The notes under the pieces were generated by a model. That model saw nothing but the letters and a program-made list of their open reading frames with translations. It was not told where the DNA came from and made no database searches. From positions 39,970 to 103,969 of the forward strand of contig NZ_JAIHON010000024.1 in the NCBI RefSeq assembly GCF_021173675.1: 64,000 nt of DNA, given 5' to 3'. Both the position numbers and the translations under genes were made by a program. This DNA is from Streptomyces lincolnensis (GTDB taxonomy: Bacteria > Actinomycetota > Actinomycetes > Streptomycetales > Streptomycetaceae). This document shows, piece by piece, positions 16,862 to 25,651 of the stretch; position 1 is the first letter of the stretch; each line of letters opens with the position of its first letter.

Positions 16862-17640
16862 GCGGCGGGCCGGAGCGACCAGAGTGTGCAGGGCGGCGAG
16901 GAACGCCTCGCGGTCGCCCTCGTGGGGGCACTGGGTGAACAGTTCCTCGAACTGGTCGATGATCAGAATCGGGCGGTGTCCTGGTATCTCCTTGTCGTGC
17001 ACATCCTTGGGGGCGTCCGGCGCAGTGGGGTGGCTGGGCTGGCTGGGCAGGCGGTGGCGGCCGCGCTGCAGGGCATCCAGGGTGTGATCGCCGCGCTGGA
17101 GTGCGTCACGGACCAGGTCCTCAGGAACGCCCAGGGCGTTCTGGAGTGCGGTCGACAGCGCCTCCAGCGGCCGCTGTCCCGGGGTCAAGCCCTTGAACGG
17201 GCCAGTGGCGCGAGCCGGCCGCGGGCGGGGCGCCGCGACCAGGTCGGCGCGCAGCAGAGAGGACTTGTCGGCGCTGGCAGGCCGCCTTCCTGGAGCGTGA
17301 CGGCCGGCCGGGAGACCAGCACGGCGCTGACCCTCTCGCGGCCGAAGAACCAGGCCGCATCGGCGACTTCGAACGTGGCCAGGCCCGGATAGCGGCACCG
17401 GCCGACCGCGGATGCCGCCTCTGCTGCGGCATCGCGGACGAGGCGGGGCAGGACTCCGCCGGTGTGCAGGACCCGGTCACAGGCCCGGGCCACCTCGGTG
17501 GTGAGCGGCTTTTTCCCGCTCTCGATCTTGCTGAGGTAGCCCTTGGTGTAGCCGGCTTGCTCCGCCAGGCCGTCCAGGGGCAGAGGACTCGGCTGCCGCG
17601 TGCGCAGCTCACGCAGACGGTGGCCCGGCGGCGCGGGCGG
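16862..17640 (-). pseudogene. N-terminal half of an HTH-nSTAND1 regulator, truncated and frameshifted
   Basis: Reading down the minus strand, an XRE-type helix-turn-helix is intact (LAEQAGYTKGYLSKIESGKK, near 17580-17510). It is followed by the nSTAND1 entry motif YPGLATFEVADAAWFFGRER (17400-17330). The Walker A region is damaged by a frame change (KSSLLRADL in a second frame, near 17255), and Walker B survives as PILIIDQFEELF (near 16980-16945). The match stops at 16862 against the IS701 remnant. The remaining NTPase and the WD40 repeats expected in this family are absent here; a WD40 half of the same architecture lies at 56164-57678. Confidence 0.7.
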
Positions 17641-17726
17641 GCGGGGCGTTCCGTGCTGCCCAGGTCCGGCGGAACAGGTAACGGGCTGGTTCAACGGTGG
17701 TGCTCCATGTCGCCTGGGCCCGCTGC

Positions 17727-17865
17727 GCCTCCAGTGGGCGATCGCGGAGGGACACTTCGGGGCGCAGCCCCAGGCGGTGCGGGCGGCCTTCTCGCACCAG
17801 CTCTCGTACTGGGTGCTGCCCAGCCGGGCCCGGTACCAGGCGATCGCCTGGGCCGCGCCGGCCGG
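17727..17865 (-). pseudogene. short fragment resembling a secreted cell-wall hydrolase domain
   Basis: One frame reads AIAWYRARLGSTQYESWCEK, then a Cys-rich stretch and PSAIAHWRR. This resembles the start of NlpC/P60 or CHAP-like domains in Streptomyces secreted proteins ('ALxWYRxRLGSTxYExxCExA'). No start, signal peptide or catalytic His/Asn is present. Low confidence as to family. Confidence 0.35.
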
Positions 17866-17893
17866 CGCGGCGCGCCGCGGCACCGCTTCCGCG

Positions 17894-18865
17894 TCATCGG
17901 GTGATCGGGGCGGTGCCGGTCGCGGCGATGGACAGGTCCCACAGCCGTGCGGCCGCGTCGGGATCGATGGCGTAGGCGCGGACCCCGCCGTCGTCCATGG
18001 ACGCTTCTGGGGCGGAGACGCCGGCGATGTCGCAGTCCTGCAGGTAGAGGCCGCCACAGTCGGCGAGGAGAGGGGAGGTGGCGGCCCACAGGCCGGTGGC
18101 GGCGCCCTGGGAGGGGGTCTTGAAGTCGGTGGCGGTCACGTTGCCGTGCTCGTCCACCCACCCGCGGTCGATCTGTTCTTGGAGTGTCATTTCCCGCTGC
18201 AACCCGGTGATGATCTTGCCTGGATGAAGCGAGAAGGCCCGGACGCCGTCGCCGCGCCCGAGCGTGTCGAGGTGTACGGCGAAGAGGGCGTTGGCGGTCT
18301 TGGCCTGGCCGTAGGCCAGCCACTTGTCGTAGCCGGTGCGGAAGTGCGGGTCGTGCCAGCGGATGTCGGTCAGGGTGTGGCCGGCGGAGCTGTTGACCAC
18401 GACGCGTGCACCGTCGGCGGCGGCCAGGAGCGGGTAGAGCTCGCAGGCGAGGACGAAGTGCCCGAAGTGGTTGGCGGCGAGCTGGCCCTCCCAGCCGGGT
18501 CCCACGCGCCGTTCGGGAGTGGCCATGACTCCGGCGACGGCCATGAGCAGATCGAGCCTGGCCAGGGAGTCGCGGATGTGTGCGGCGGCGGCCCGCACGC
18601 CGGCGAGGTCGGTCAGGTCCATGGGGACGACCTCGCAGCCCTTCACCTTCGCGAGTGCGGCCCGCGCGATGCCGGGGCGGCGCGCCGGAACGATGACACG
18701 GGCTCCGGCGGCCGCGAGGCTACGCGTGGTTTCCAGGCCGAGCCCGGAGTAGCCCCCGGTCACCACGGCGCTCGTGCCGGACAGGTCGAGGCCCGCGGTG
18801 ACGTCCTGGGCAGTGCTGGTGGCGGAGAAGGGCGAGCCGAGCGGCTGCTGATCAATGCTGGTCAT
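17894..18865 (-). CDS. SDR-family oxidoreductase controlled by the divergent MerR regulator
   Basis: The protein is 323 residues from the ATG at 18865. It carries the variant glycine motif VTGGYSGLGLET (~35-46), NSSAGH in place of the usual NVSSxxG, and the catalytic Tyr-Lys as YGQAKTAN; this is the retinol-dehydrogenase-like SDR group. No ribosome site precedes the ATG. A 19-bp-spaced promoter ending 8 bp upstream suggests a leaderless message. The MerR gene reads away from it and presumably activates it in response to an effector; the substrate is unknown. Confidence 0.85.
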   Translation of the reverse strand: MTSIDQQPLGSPFSATSTAQDVTAGLDLSGTSAVVTGGYSGLGLETTRSLAAAGARVIVPARRPGIARAALAKVKGCEVVPMDLTDLAGVRAAAAHIRDSLARLDLLMAVAGVMATPERRVGPGWEGQLAANHFGHFVLACELYPLLAAADGARVVVNSSAGHTLTDIRWHDPHFRTGYDKWLAYGQAKTANALFAVHLDTLGRGDGVRAFSLHPGKIITGLQREMTLQEQIDRGWVDEHGNVTATDFKTPSQGAATGLWAATSPLLADCGGLYLQDCDIAGVSAPEASMDDGGVRAYAIDPDAAARLWDLSIAATGTAPITR

Positions 18866-18872
18866 GCCGTCG

Positions 18873-18903
18873 AAGCTACGATCTAGAGCGAGGTCTAGAT
18901 CAA
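18873..18903 (-). promoter_or_regulatory. MerR-type promoter and operator
   Basis: On the minus strand TTGATC (18903-18898) and TAGCTT (18878-18873) are separated by 19 bp, the over-long spacing typical of MerR-activated promoters. The spacer overlaps a perfect inverted repeat GATCTAGA-N6-TCTAGATC at 18880-18901. The predicted start point falls at or next to the ATG at 18865. Confidence 0.75.
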
Positions 18904-18920
18904 GTCCTAGACTGCGACGC

Positions 18921-19342
18921 ATGGTCGGCATCGAGACTCCCGCAACGCCACTGAGCATCGGCGACGTGGCCGAACAGACCGGACTCAGCGTGCACGCGCT
19001 GCGCTTCTACGAGCGCGAGGGACTGCTCGTCGGACCGGTCCGGCGAACCTCCGGAGGCCGGCGACGGTACAGCGCGCTCGACGTCGACTGGCTGCTGATC
19101 TGCGTCAAGCTGCGGGAATCCGGGATGCCGCTGGCCGACCTCAAGCAGTTCGCCGAGTTGGTGCGGCACGGCCGGGCAACGAGGCGGAACGTCTGCAGCT
19201 CCTCGAAGCCCACCGGCGGCGCGTCGACGCACAGATCCAGGCACTCGAGGAGTGCCGGTCCGTCATCACCTGGAAGGTCGGCGTCTACGCCGACCACCTC
19301 GCCCGCGGCAAGGCCGAAGGACTCTGGGACCCCACGACCTGA
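18921..19342 (+). pseudogene. MerR-family transcriptional regulator, frameshifted
   Basis: From the ATG at 18921 the N-terminal winged helix is clear: IGDVAEQTGLSVHALRFYER, EGLL and GRRRYSALD. The frame is right up to AELVRHG (about 19171). The natural continuation GNEAERLQLLEAHRRRVDAQ, then ALEECRSVITWK and a stop at 19340-19342, is in another reading frame. One missing base in GGCCGGGC (expected GGCCCGGGC) explains it. The repaired protein would be about 140 residues. It is either a recent pseudogene or a sequence error; the operator it should bind is intact. Confidence 0.8.
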
Positions 19343-19446
19343 ACTCTCACCGGCAGCGCCAGCAACTGTGACGGGTTGAGAAGAGCACCGCGAGACTTCA
19401 CATTCCCTCGAGACGCGGAAGGACAGGAATGTCGAGGAGACCGCCC

Positions 19447-19896
19447 ATGGAGCAGGCCGAGGAGCGACTTCGACATGAACTGAGCCCTGGACGACAGCCT
19501 CTCGCCGAAATGGGGTTGGACGAGGTGTGGCTGAGGTTCGTGCGCTTCGGCTCACAACGCTTCGACACCGCGAACACCCCCGACGCGGATGGTCTGCTCT
19601 GCCAGTACGGGACCTACGCCTTCGATGGGCCGCCCGCCTTCACGCTGGACTTTGCCCGGCAGTTCGAGGTCAACAATGCCTCAGGCGGGCATGATCATTA
19701 CATTCAGCTCCACTGTGAACTTCGGTACGAACCCGTCCCTCAACTTCGGGCGCTGGGGCACTTCGAGTCCTGGTTCTTCCACGACACCGACGAGGAACTC
19801 ACCGGCTGGGCCGACGGCCTCGGGCTTCACGAATTCTGGACGATCGTCCGCAACTTCCAGCTCACGGAAATCAGGGTCTACCAGGAACAGGTGTGA
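19447..19896 (+). CDS. conserved hypothetical protein
   Basis: The protein is 149 residues from the ATG at 19447, preceded by GAGGAGA; an in-frame ATG at 19429 has no better site. It is soluble and acidic, with EVWLRFVRFGSQRF, QYGTYAFDG and a C-terminal WTIVRNFQLTEIRVYQ, and codon use looks genuinely coding. No known domain is recognised. It is 104 bp downstream of the broken MerR gene in the same direction. Confidence 0.6.
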   Translation: MEQAEERLRHELSPGRQPLAEMGLDEVWLRFVRFGSQRFDTANTPDADGLLCQYGTYAFDGPPAFTLDFARQFEVNNASGGHDHYIQLHCELRYEPVPQLRALGHFESWFFHDTDEELTGWADGLGLHEFWTIVRNFQLTEIRVYQEQV

Positions 19897-20435
19897 GCAC
19901 AGCGGCGCATCGTCCTGCCCGGTGACGCTCCGCGACCGCTCCCCAAGATCTGTGGCGGAGCCGGCTGAACAACGTGACAGCCGCCGCTGGATGGGGCCAT
20001 CTCCCACAAACCGCATCCCGCACGCAGGAGCCCCGGAACTCGTGAGGGAAGGTCGAGTTCTGGACCATCCTGGACTGGGGCGGATGGAAGCGGTGGCACG
20101 CATGGTGAGTAGTGAGGCTTAGTTTCCAGGGTGCCTCGGCAGGAAGGGGCGCTCGGGCCGGGCGGCGCTGAGCATGCCGCCGGTGCAGCTGCTCGCGAAG
20201 GCCTGGCCGCCAGTCGACTGTGCGGCTGGACAGGCGATTGGTGGGTCAGTCCAGGCTGTCGTCCAGGAGGTGCCACCAATGACGCAGCCGGAGATCAGGA
20301 GGCTGTGGGCGGAGGGCCGGTACAGGTGGTGGGGCCTCTCTCATCCCGGGGTCTGAGAGTGTGGAACGTGGGCTCTTGTCCGTTTCGTGGTTGAGGTTGG
20401 GGGAAGGCTCGCTGGTCGCGGGTGGGGGATGGCCG
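19897..20435. other. decayed intergenic stretch
   Basis: No supportable gene. Short plus-strand frames such as EFWTILDWGGWKRWHAW (20050-20107) and TQPEIRRLWAEGRYRWWGL (around 20280-20345) look protein-like but have no context and cannot be assigned. Confidence 0.35.
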
Positions 20436-20582
20436 TCAGGCGTCGGGGTGGGCGAACAGGTCGGGTTCGGGTTCGATGAGGATGTCCCGGCTGACCAGGC
20501 GTTTCAGTTTGGAGCGGATGCCTTCGGTGTTCTTCGGGAGGATCGGCAGGTCGAGGGCCTGGCAGAGGTCGAGGGCGCGCAT
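20436..20582 (-). pseudogene. remnant of a mobile-element-associated HTH protein
   Basis: A 48-codon frame reads RALDLCQALDLPILPKN, then EGIRSKLKRLVSR and EPDLFAHPD before a TGA. This winged-helix-like tail recurs at the C-terminus of many transposition-associated Streptomyces proteins. The N-terminal part is missing, replaced by a panB fragment that begins at 20601 on the other strand. Confidence 0.4.
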
Positions 20583-20600
20583 CGGTCGGCCCGCGTCGGT

Positions 20601-20883
20601 CTACGAGGGGTCAGCGGAGCAGCGCTTCCACACGGCAGTGCGGTTCATGAAGGAGGCGGGCGCGCACGCGGTGAAGCTGGAGGGCGGCGAGGAGATGGTG
20701 TCGCAGGTGGAGCTGTTGACCCGGTCCGGGATCCCGGTGATGGCGCGCATCGGGTTCACCCGCAGTCCGAACACAGCATTGGGCTACCGGGTGCAGAGGC
20801 ACGGTGAGGACGCGCAGGGGCTGGTGTCCGCGGGGAAGGCATTGGAGGCGGCCGGTGCGTTCGCTGTGCTGATCGAGATGGTG
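20601..20883 (+). pseudogene. panB: fragment of panB (ketopantoate hydroxymethyltransferase)
   Basis: One frame contains RFMKEAGAHAVKLEGGEE, then LLTRSGIPVMARIGFT, LGYRVQRHGEDA and ALEAAGAFAVLIEMV. These are the central TIM-barrel strands of PanB, including the conserved KLEGG and the GIPVMGHIGLTPQ region (here MARIGFTRS). Both ends are missing, and the Gly-His pair of GHIGLTPQ is altered to Ala-Arg. It abuts unrelated sequence on each side. Not functional. Confidence 0.65.
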
Positions 20884-20905
20884 CTGGCCCGTTTTGGAGC
20901 ATGGC

Positions 20906-22102
20906 TCAGTTGGCGTTGAGCCACTTCGTGAAGGTTTGCGCCTTGTCTTTCCACAGGGCTGGATGTGTCATAGACAAGTGTCCCGTTGAATCGTCTGTGG
21001 TCGGGCGTACGACGTATCTTCCGTGCTGCACCTTGGTCATGCCTCGCTGCAGGATACCTAGGCTGTCGCGGTAGAATTCGTCGTCGGCAAAGTTCACTGC
21101 ATACACCTTGGCCGTTATATTCCCTAGGTGAGGCTCGTCGTTGAAATCTTGGGACGCCTCCAACGAGTAGATGAGGTCATTGGCGTCACCGCCGGAGGAT
21201 TGCGCTTTGACGGCCTGGATAAACTGGTCAGCCTGCCCGGGTGTGGTTACTTCTTCTTGCAGGTGCGAGACACCGTCGATCATCATGCGCGCAAAGCTGG
21301 CAGTAGCCGCCGCAGGTGGCTGTTGTTGGTAGTTTCCTCCTTTCCAGGTTGGGTCGGATTTTATTTGATCGACGATGATTTTTCGCCACAGCAGGTTCCG
21401 TCCGTTGATCGGCGCTGGGAAGCACGCCACTGGCATGATCCCGTCCATCGCGGATGGGTAAGATTCTGCCCACTGCCAGGCGTTCATGCAGCCCATGGAC
21501 ATCCCCACGACTGCGCGCAGATGCGAAATGCCGAGTGTCTCCGTGACGAGCTTGTGTTGGGGATCGACCATGTCGCCGTACCCATAGTGAGGGAATCTAC
21601 TCCTGGGTCCATCGCTCGGCTTGCTCGACTGGCCGTGCCCGATCGCGTCGGAAATGATAACCAGATAACGTGTCACATCAAATGGCGCCCCTGGCGCGAA
21701 AAGTGACTGCTGAAACTCCGGTGTCAAGAGGGCCTTGCTGCTCGCGCCCGTCCAGTGAAGGAGCAAGATAGCGTTATCGACCACGCCCTTGTGATTTTTA
21801 TGTGGTTCGCCGAGTAGGGTGTAATGGAGTTTCAGCTGATCGATTGTTTCGCCGTCCCGGAACTTGTAGTTAGCGACAGTGGCGTCCCCTTCGCGGGGAG
21901 TCGTCACACCGGACTGGGGCGACGGTGCCCCACTTGCCGCCGTGCCTGCAGCAGCCCGGGGCTCGGTGGCTGACCGCGTGGAACCAGCACAACCTTGAAG
22001 CAACGCGCACAGTGCTAGAGCGGTGACAGCGATGGCCACACGGCCAGTCCTGTGCCGTATGAGACCTTTCTTTCCGTGATTTGCGCGTGAGCGTGTCGAC
22101 AT
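20906..22102 (-). CDS. secreted MetX-like alpha/beta-hydrolase lipoprotein, probably horizontally acquired
   Basis: The protein is 398 residues with AGGAGAAAG directly before the ATG at 22102. The signal peptide ends in the lipobox LLQGC (~Cys38), so it is lipid-anchored outside the cell. The hydrolase core matches homoserine O-acetyltransferase-like proteins: LLLHWTGASS, DAIGHGQSSKPSDG, nucleophile elbow GMSMGCMNAW, acid region FADDEF and His in STGHLSM. GC content and codon use (many A/T third positions) are unlike the neighbours, suggesting transfer from a lower-GC bacterium. The methionine role is unlikely for an exported protein; an esterase or acyltransferase is more plausible. Confidence 0.82.
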   Translation of the reverse strand: MSTRSRANHGKKGLIRHRTGRVAIAVTALALCALLQGCAGSTRSATEPRAAAGTAASGAPSPQSGVTTPREGDATVANYKFRDGETIDQLKLHYTLLGEPHKNHKGVVDNAILLLHWTGASSKALLTPEFQQSLFAPGAPFDVTRYLVIISDAIGHGQSSKPSDGPRSRFPHYGYGDMVDPQHKLVTETLGISHLRAVVGMSMGCMNAWQWAESYPSAMDGIMPVACFPAPINGRNLLWRKIIVDQIKSDPTWKGGNYQQQPPAAATASFARMMIDGVSHLQEEVTTPGQADQFIQAVKAQSSGGDANDLIYSLEASQDFNDEPHLGNITAKVYAVNFADDEFYRDSLGILQRGMTKVQHGRYVVRPTTDDSTGHLSMTHPALWKDKAQTFTKWLNAN

Positions 22103-22190
22103 CTTTCTCCTACTTTCCTGGTTGCATACTCAAGGGAAGGATTCCGGAGCCAGGGTCATCGCCCCGGCGAGTCAGAGATCCGCCGCTGGA

Positions 22191-22628
22191 TCATCGAGAT
22201 CGCCGGGCTCCCGGCCGGGGCGGCGGGACCACGCTGCGGTCCCTGAAGGTGACCAGCGCGTGCGCGGCGCGGCGCTGGCGCGCAGTGAGGCTTCGGCGGC
22301 CCTGCCGGAGAGTGAGGTCCGGCCCCAGGGTGATCATCATCGCGGTGAGGGCCGGCATCGGACGCCCGAAGAGCGTGATCTCCTTGATGTGTGCCTCGTG
22401 GTCGAGTCGCAGCAGCTGCGCCTCCTCGAACGGCTGGGTCCTTCCCGCGCGTTGTGGAGCACCGCGCACGCGTTGTCCTCGGTCTGGGTGTGGAGGTGGA
22501 TGTCCTCGACCTCTGTGAACTCGGAGGCCAGGAAATCTCGCAGCAGGCCGGGTCTGTCGAAGTGGAACTGTTCGGTGAGCGGCGGGACGAGTACGACGTC
22601 CGCCCTCGAGCACGCGGCCGCGGCGTCA
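22191..22628 (-). pseudogene. SnoaL/NTF2-like protein, truncated and frameshifted copy of 27017-27532
   Basis: The first frame contains DVVLVPPLTEQFHFD, LLRDFLASEFTEVEDIH and HTQTEDNACA. A second frame continues EEAQLLRLDHEAHIKEITLF and GRPMPALTA. The same blocks occur intact in the gene at 27017-27532, and 39 bases around 22348-22386 are identical at 27172-27210. The N-terminus is missing and fused to the first codons of an aldo-keto reductase at about 22637. Confidence 0.7.
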
Positions 22629-22636
22629 CCGCGTTC

Positions 22637-22688
22637 CATATTCCGAGACGCGCAGGCCGTTGCCGCGGCCGAAGGACAGGTATCGCAT
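22637..22688 (-). pseudogene. first codons of an aldo-keto reductase, rest deleted
   Basis: From the ATG at 22688, with GGAGGGCGG upstream, the frame reads MRYLSFGRGNGLRVSEY, the N-terminus of aldo-keto reductases (M-x-Y-x-x-F-G-x-x-x-G-L-x-V-S). It then runs into the truncated SnoaL gene. Its promoter with a TetR-type operator at 22702-22725 survives, so the present message would be a short fusion. Confidence 0.55.
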
Positions 22689-22701
22689 GACACCGCCCTC
22701 C

Positions 22702-22769
22702 AAAGTAAATCGATCACTGTACTTTATCGTGTCCGGTGACCGGTCCGAAGTAAAGCGGCCGCTATACTT
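22702..22769. promoter_or_regulatory. two palindromic TetR-type operators
   Basis: Site 1 (22702-22725) has AAAGTA / TACTTT arms in a 24-bp imperfect palindrome. Site 2 (22748-22769) is a 22-bp palindrome, AAGTAxAGCGGCCGCTxTACTT, with a single mismatched pair. They lie between the TetR gene at 22772 and the aldo-keto reductase remnant, with centres 45 bp apart, as expected for autoregulation plus control of the divergent gene. Confidence 0.7.
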
Positions 22770-22771
22770 GA

Positions 22772-23374
22772 GTGGTGACCAGCACCGAGACGATCCACCG
22801 GGGTGGACGTGGCGCACGGGAGCGCATCCTGCGCGCCGCGGCGGAACTGTTCTCGCGAGACGGCATTCACGCCACCGGCGTCGCCCGGCTCGCTGAAGTG
22901 GCCCACGTGTCCAGCCGCACCCTGTACCAGCACTTCCCCAGCAAGGAGGCCATCGTCGCCGCCTATCTGGGACGCTTCAGGGCCGAGCCGCCGGTGCCCG
23001 CCGTGGCGCAACTGACCCGCGACGACGTCGATCCGCGGCAACGCCTGCTCGCCTTGTTCCGCGAACCCCCGACCAGCCCGGGCGCGGTATATCGCGGATG
23101 CGTGTTCCACAACGCCGTCGTCGAGGGTGCAGGCACCATGCCCGACGTAGCAGAACTGGTCCAACAGCACAAGCAAGCATTCACCTACCGCCTGGCTGGG
23201 CTTGCCGCCGAAGCAGGCGCCCCCGATCCGGAAACCCTCGCCCGCCGCCTGGCGCTGCTGTTCGACGGAGCCCGCGCGCTGTCCACCTCACTCAATGACA
23301 CCCAGCCCTTCCGGGACGCCCACGAGGTCGCGGAAATGCTGATCGACCAGGCCATCCCGCTGGCCCCGAACTGA
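22772..23374 (+). CDS. TetR-family transcriptional regulator
   Basis: The protein is 200 residues. GTG at 22772 or 22775 is the start; site 2 of the operator ends 2 bp before it and no ribosome site is present, so the message may be leaderless. Residues ~14-60 form the TetR DNA-binding domain (RILRAAAELFSRDGIHATGV ... SSRTLYQHFPSKEAI). The C-terminal domain has the RGCVFHNAVVE type region of regulators that control reductases and dehydrogenases. Its natural partner, the divergent aldo-keto reductase, has been deleted apart from its first codons. Confidence 0.85.
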   Translation: MVTSTETIHRGGRGARERILRAAAELFSRDGIHATGVARLAEVAHVSSRTLYQHFPSKEAIVAAYLGRFRAEPPVPAVAQLTRDDVDPRQRLLALFREPPTSPGAVYRGCVFHNAVVEGAGTMPDVAELVQQHKQAFTYRLAGLAAEAGAPDPETLARRLALLFDGARALSTSLNDTQPFRDAHEVAEMLIDQAIPLAPN

Positions 23375-23640
23375 CCCCCAGCTGAAGATCACCCCCCCCG
23401 CATCTTCGACGCGAGCCGGGATCAATGGCCGCAGCGGTTAGCGTTGTTTTTGGGCTGCCAGTCGCGCCCCTCAACTGACTGTGAAGAACGCACTTCCGGC
23501 GCTCGGGTGAAGACTGAGGTCGCGGGAATCTGCGTGTGCTGCCCTTCGGTGTCGCGCGGGAAAGCCCCCGTACTCCTAGTAGTGATGGGGGGTTCGGGAC
23601 TTGCCCGCCTCTGCGACGAAAACTGATCGCGCCCCTTCGA

Positions 23641-23800
23641 GTTCATCTTGTGGATCTGCTTGTCGAAAACCTGGGCGGGGGCAACGCGGCGCAGTAGGCG
23701 CGCGCGTCCGGCCGTGGGGCTGGCGGTGTAGCGCGGCTTCGGTTTGACGTCGGTGGCCGCCGCGACGATCGCCTCGGCGACGGTCTTGGGGGAGAGGCCG
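23641..23800 (-). pseudogene. C-terminal fragment of an SDR related to the gene at 27598-28410
   Basis: The frame reads VAEAIVAAATDVKPKPRYTA, then TAGRARLLRRVAPAQVFDKQ and IHKMN. The intact SDR at 27598-28410 ends VAKAIVTAATDKKPKLRYAA, then MAGRARMLRFVPAWALDKQV and RTMN. All catalytic parts are missing. Together with the SnoaL relic at 22191 it forms a decayed counterpart of the intact SDR-SnoaL pair. Confidence 0.65.
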
Positions 23801-23899
23801 TCGCCGAGCCCTGATGGTGCGCGCCTCTCGTCCCCACGGGGCGACGCACACCGGGGCCACCCCCGCGCAATGGCCCCGTCCTGGGTGAGCCGCATTCCG

Positions 23900-25197
23900 C
23901 TACGCCGGGGCAGCGGTCTTCTCGGGCTCCGTCTCGGCGGGGATGCGATGGAGCCCCTTGCGGTCGTACCACCCGAGCATGCCGAAGCCGAAGAGGGCGG
24001 CTGCCGCGAGGGTGGCGGCCATCATGACCCAGCCCCGGGTCAGGCCGGCGTCGGCCTGGGCGTCGTAGTAGAGGATGGAACGGATGCCGCCGGTGATCTG
24101 CCGCAGCGGTTCGAACTCCGCCAGGAAGCGGTAGAAGCCGGGCAGGGCCTGGAGGGGGGTGGTGGCCCCGGCCGTGGGCACCGCCATCCCGATGAAGACC
24201 AGCGTGACCACCAGCATGCCGGGTGTGCCGAAGACCGCGAGCAGGGTGAGCGCGCCGATCCCGGAGACGGCGATGGCGCACACTGAGTACAGCCACAGCA
24301 GCGGCAGATGGGCGGCGTGCATCCCCATGACGCCGACCGCGCCCGCCATGACCAGGCTCCCCATCAGCAGCGACAGACCGGCCATGAGAGTGCTGCTGAT
24401 GGCGAGGGTCTGCACCCGGGTCGCCCTGATCAGCGGGCGGTGCAGGCGCAGCGGGCCCATGTCGTTGTGGGTGTAGCCGAGGGCGTGGTCGACCTGGCCG
24501 CTGATGACGTTGGCGGAGAGCATGACGACGACCACGAGGGTGAGTGCGTAGTAGAACGCTGTCAGGCCCAGGCCGCTGTGCGCATCGAGGGATGGCCGTC
24601 CTCGACGGTGACGGCGGCCGGGTCGGCCAGCAGGACGCGTGCCGCGGCGGGCAGTTTCGCCTGCCCGGTCCCGCCCTGGGCCGTGAGTTCCCTGCCCACC
24701 TGGAGCGAGGCGCTTTCGGCCGTCTGTGTCGTCGCCGTCCGGGCCAGGCTGGAGCCCACGCTGCCGGCGGACTGGTTGGTCAGCACCGTCAGTGTCGGAC
24801 GTGTCGGGGTCCCAGTGGTCGTGGCGCTGGTGAGCGCGGTGGTGGCGGAGGTGAAGTCGGCGGGAACGACGAGCGCGCCGTACAGCTTGCCCTTGCCGAG
24901 TTCCTCCTTCATCTCCTTCTCGTCCATCACCTTCCAGTCGATCTTGTCCCCGCTCGCGGTGGACTTCTTGATCGACTCGGTGATCCGAGCGCCCAGGTTG
25001 ACCTGCTCGCCGCCGACGGCGGCCCCCTTGTCGGCGTTGACCAGGCCGACGGGCAGGTTCTTCATGTGATCGACGGGATCGATGTTGGCCCCGACGTAGA
25101 ACACGGTGAACAGCAGCGCGAGTACGCCGGTGATGACGCCGTTGGCGATCCACAGGGGTTTGGCACGCAGGACGCGGAACGGGTGAATCCCACTCAT
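23900..25197 (-). pseudogene. YhgE/Pip-like (DUF3533) membrane protein, one-base frameshift
   Basis: The ATG at 25197 starts HPFRVLRAKPLWIANGV, an N-terminal helix and a large extracellular domain (VGLVNADKG, YGALVVPADF), which runs to VEDGHPS at about 24590. The continuation, DAHSGLGLTAFYYALTLVVV and five further membrane helices (TPGMLVVTLVFIGMAVPTAG), is in another frame and ends at 23900. One C missing in the CCC run at 24589-24591 (minus strand CATCCCTCG, expected CATCCCCTCG) restores a protein of about 432 residues. Two AAACCG-N2-CGGTTT operators lie upstream at 25355-25397. Confidence 0.75.
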
Positions 25198-25651
25198 GAC
25201 TTACTCCGGTCTCGGACAACACACTCGTATCCAGAGAAGGGCGGACAGCTTCATTGCGGGCCGGCGATCCTCGGAACGTTGAATCTCCGAACACACCGCC
25301 TCCGACGCGGAACCCGAGGTGCGGATTCAGCACCCCGACCGGGACTCCGGCTGATGAAACCGGCCGGTTTCAGACCCATTAGCAAACCGACCGGTTTACG
25401 GATTCCAGGTCGAGGCGCTGGCCCGCCTCCCAGCAGCGCCGCGAAGCGGCGTGTCGACGCCACTCCTGGTCATCGGGTCGCTTCGAACCGTGAGGGGAGC
25501 GGCTCACTTCAGGTCGCGCAAGCCCTGCAGCGCACTAGACCGGCAAGCCCTGCCTCGACCGGGTCCGCGCCCGGGGCGGGGCCGACCGCTGCACTGCTGG
25601 GGTGCGCACCGGGACGGCGGCCAGGCGGCCGCCTGACGCGAGCCGGAGAGG
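25198..25651. other. regulatory and intergenic region without a gene
   Basis: Apart from the operators at 25355-25397 nothing is recognised. The open frames on both strands are shadows of GC bias. Confidence 0.4.
25355..25397. promoter_or_regulatory. two AAACCG-N2-CGGTTT operators
   Basis: TGAAACCGGCCGGTTTCA (25355-25372) is a perfect 18-bp palindrome and AAACCGACCGGTTT (25384-25397) is a second copy starting 27 bp later (core to core). The same core occurs at 28434-28447 upstream of an SDR gene. This is a typical TetR-family operator design; the cognate regulator is not obvious. Confidence 0.75.
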
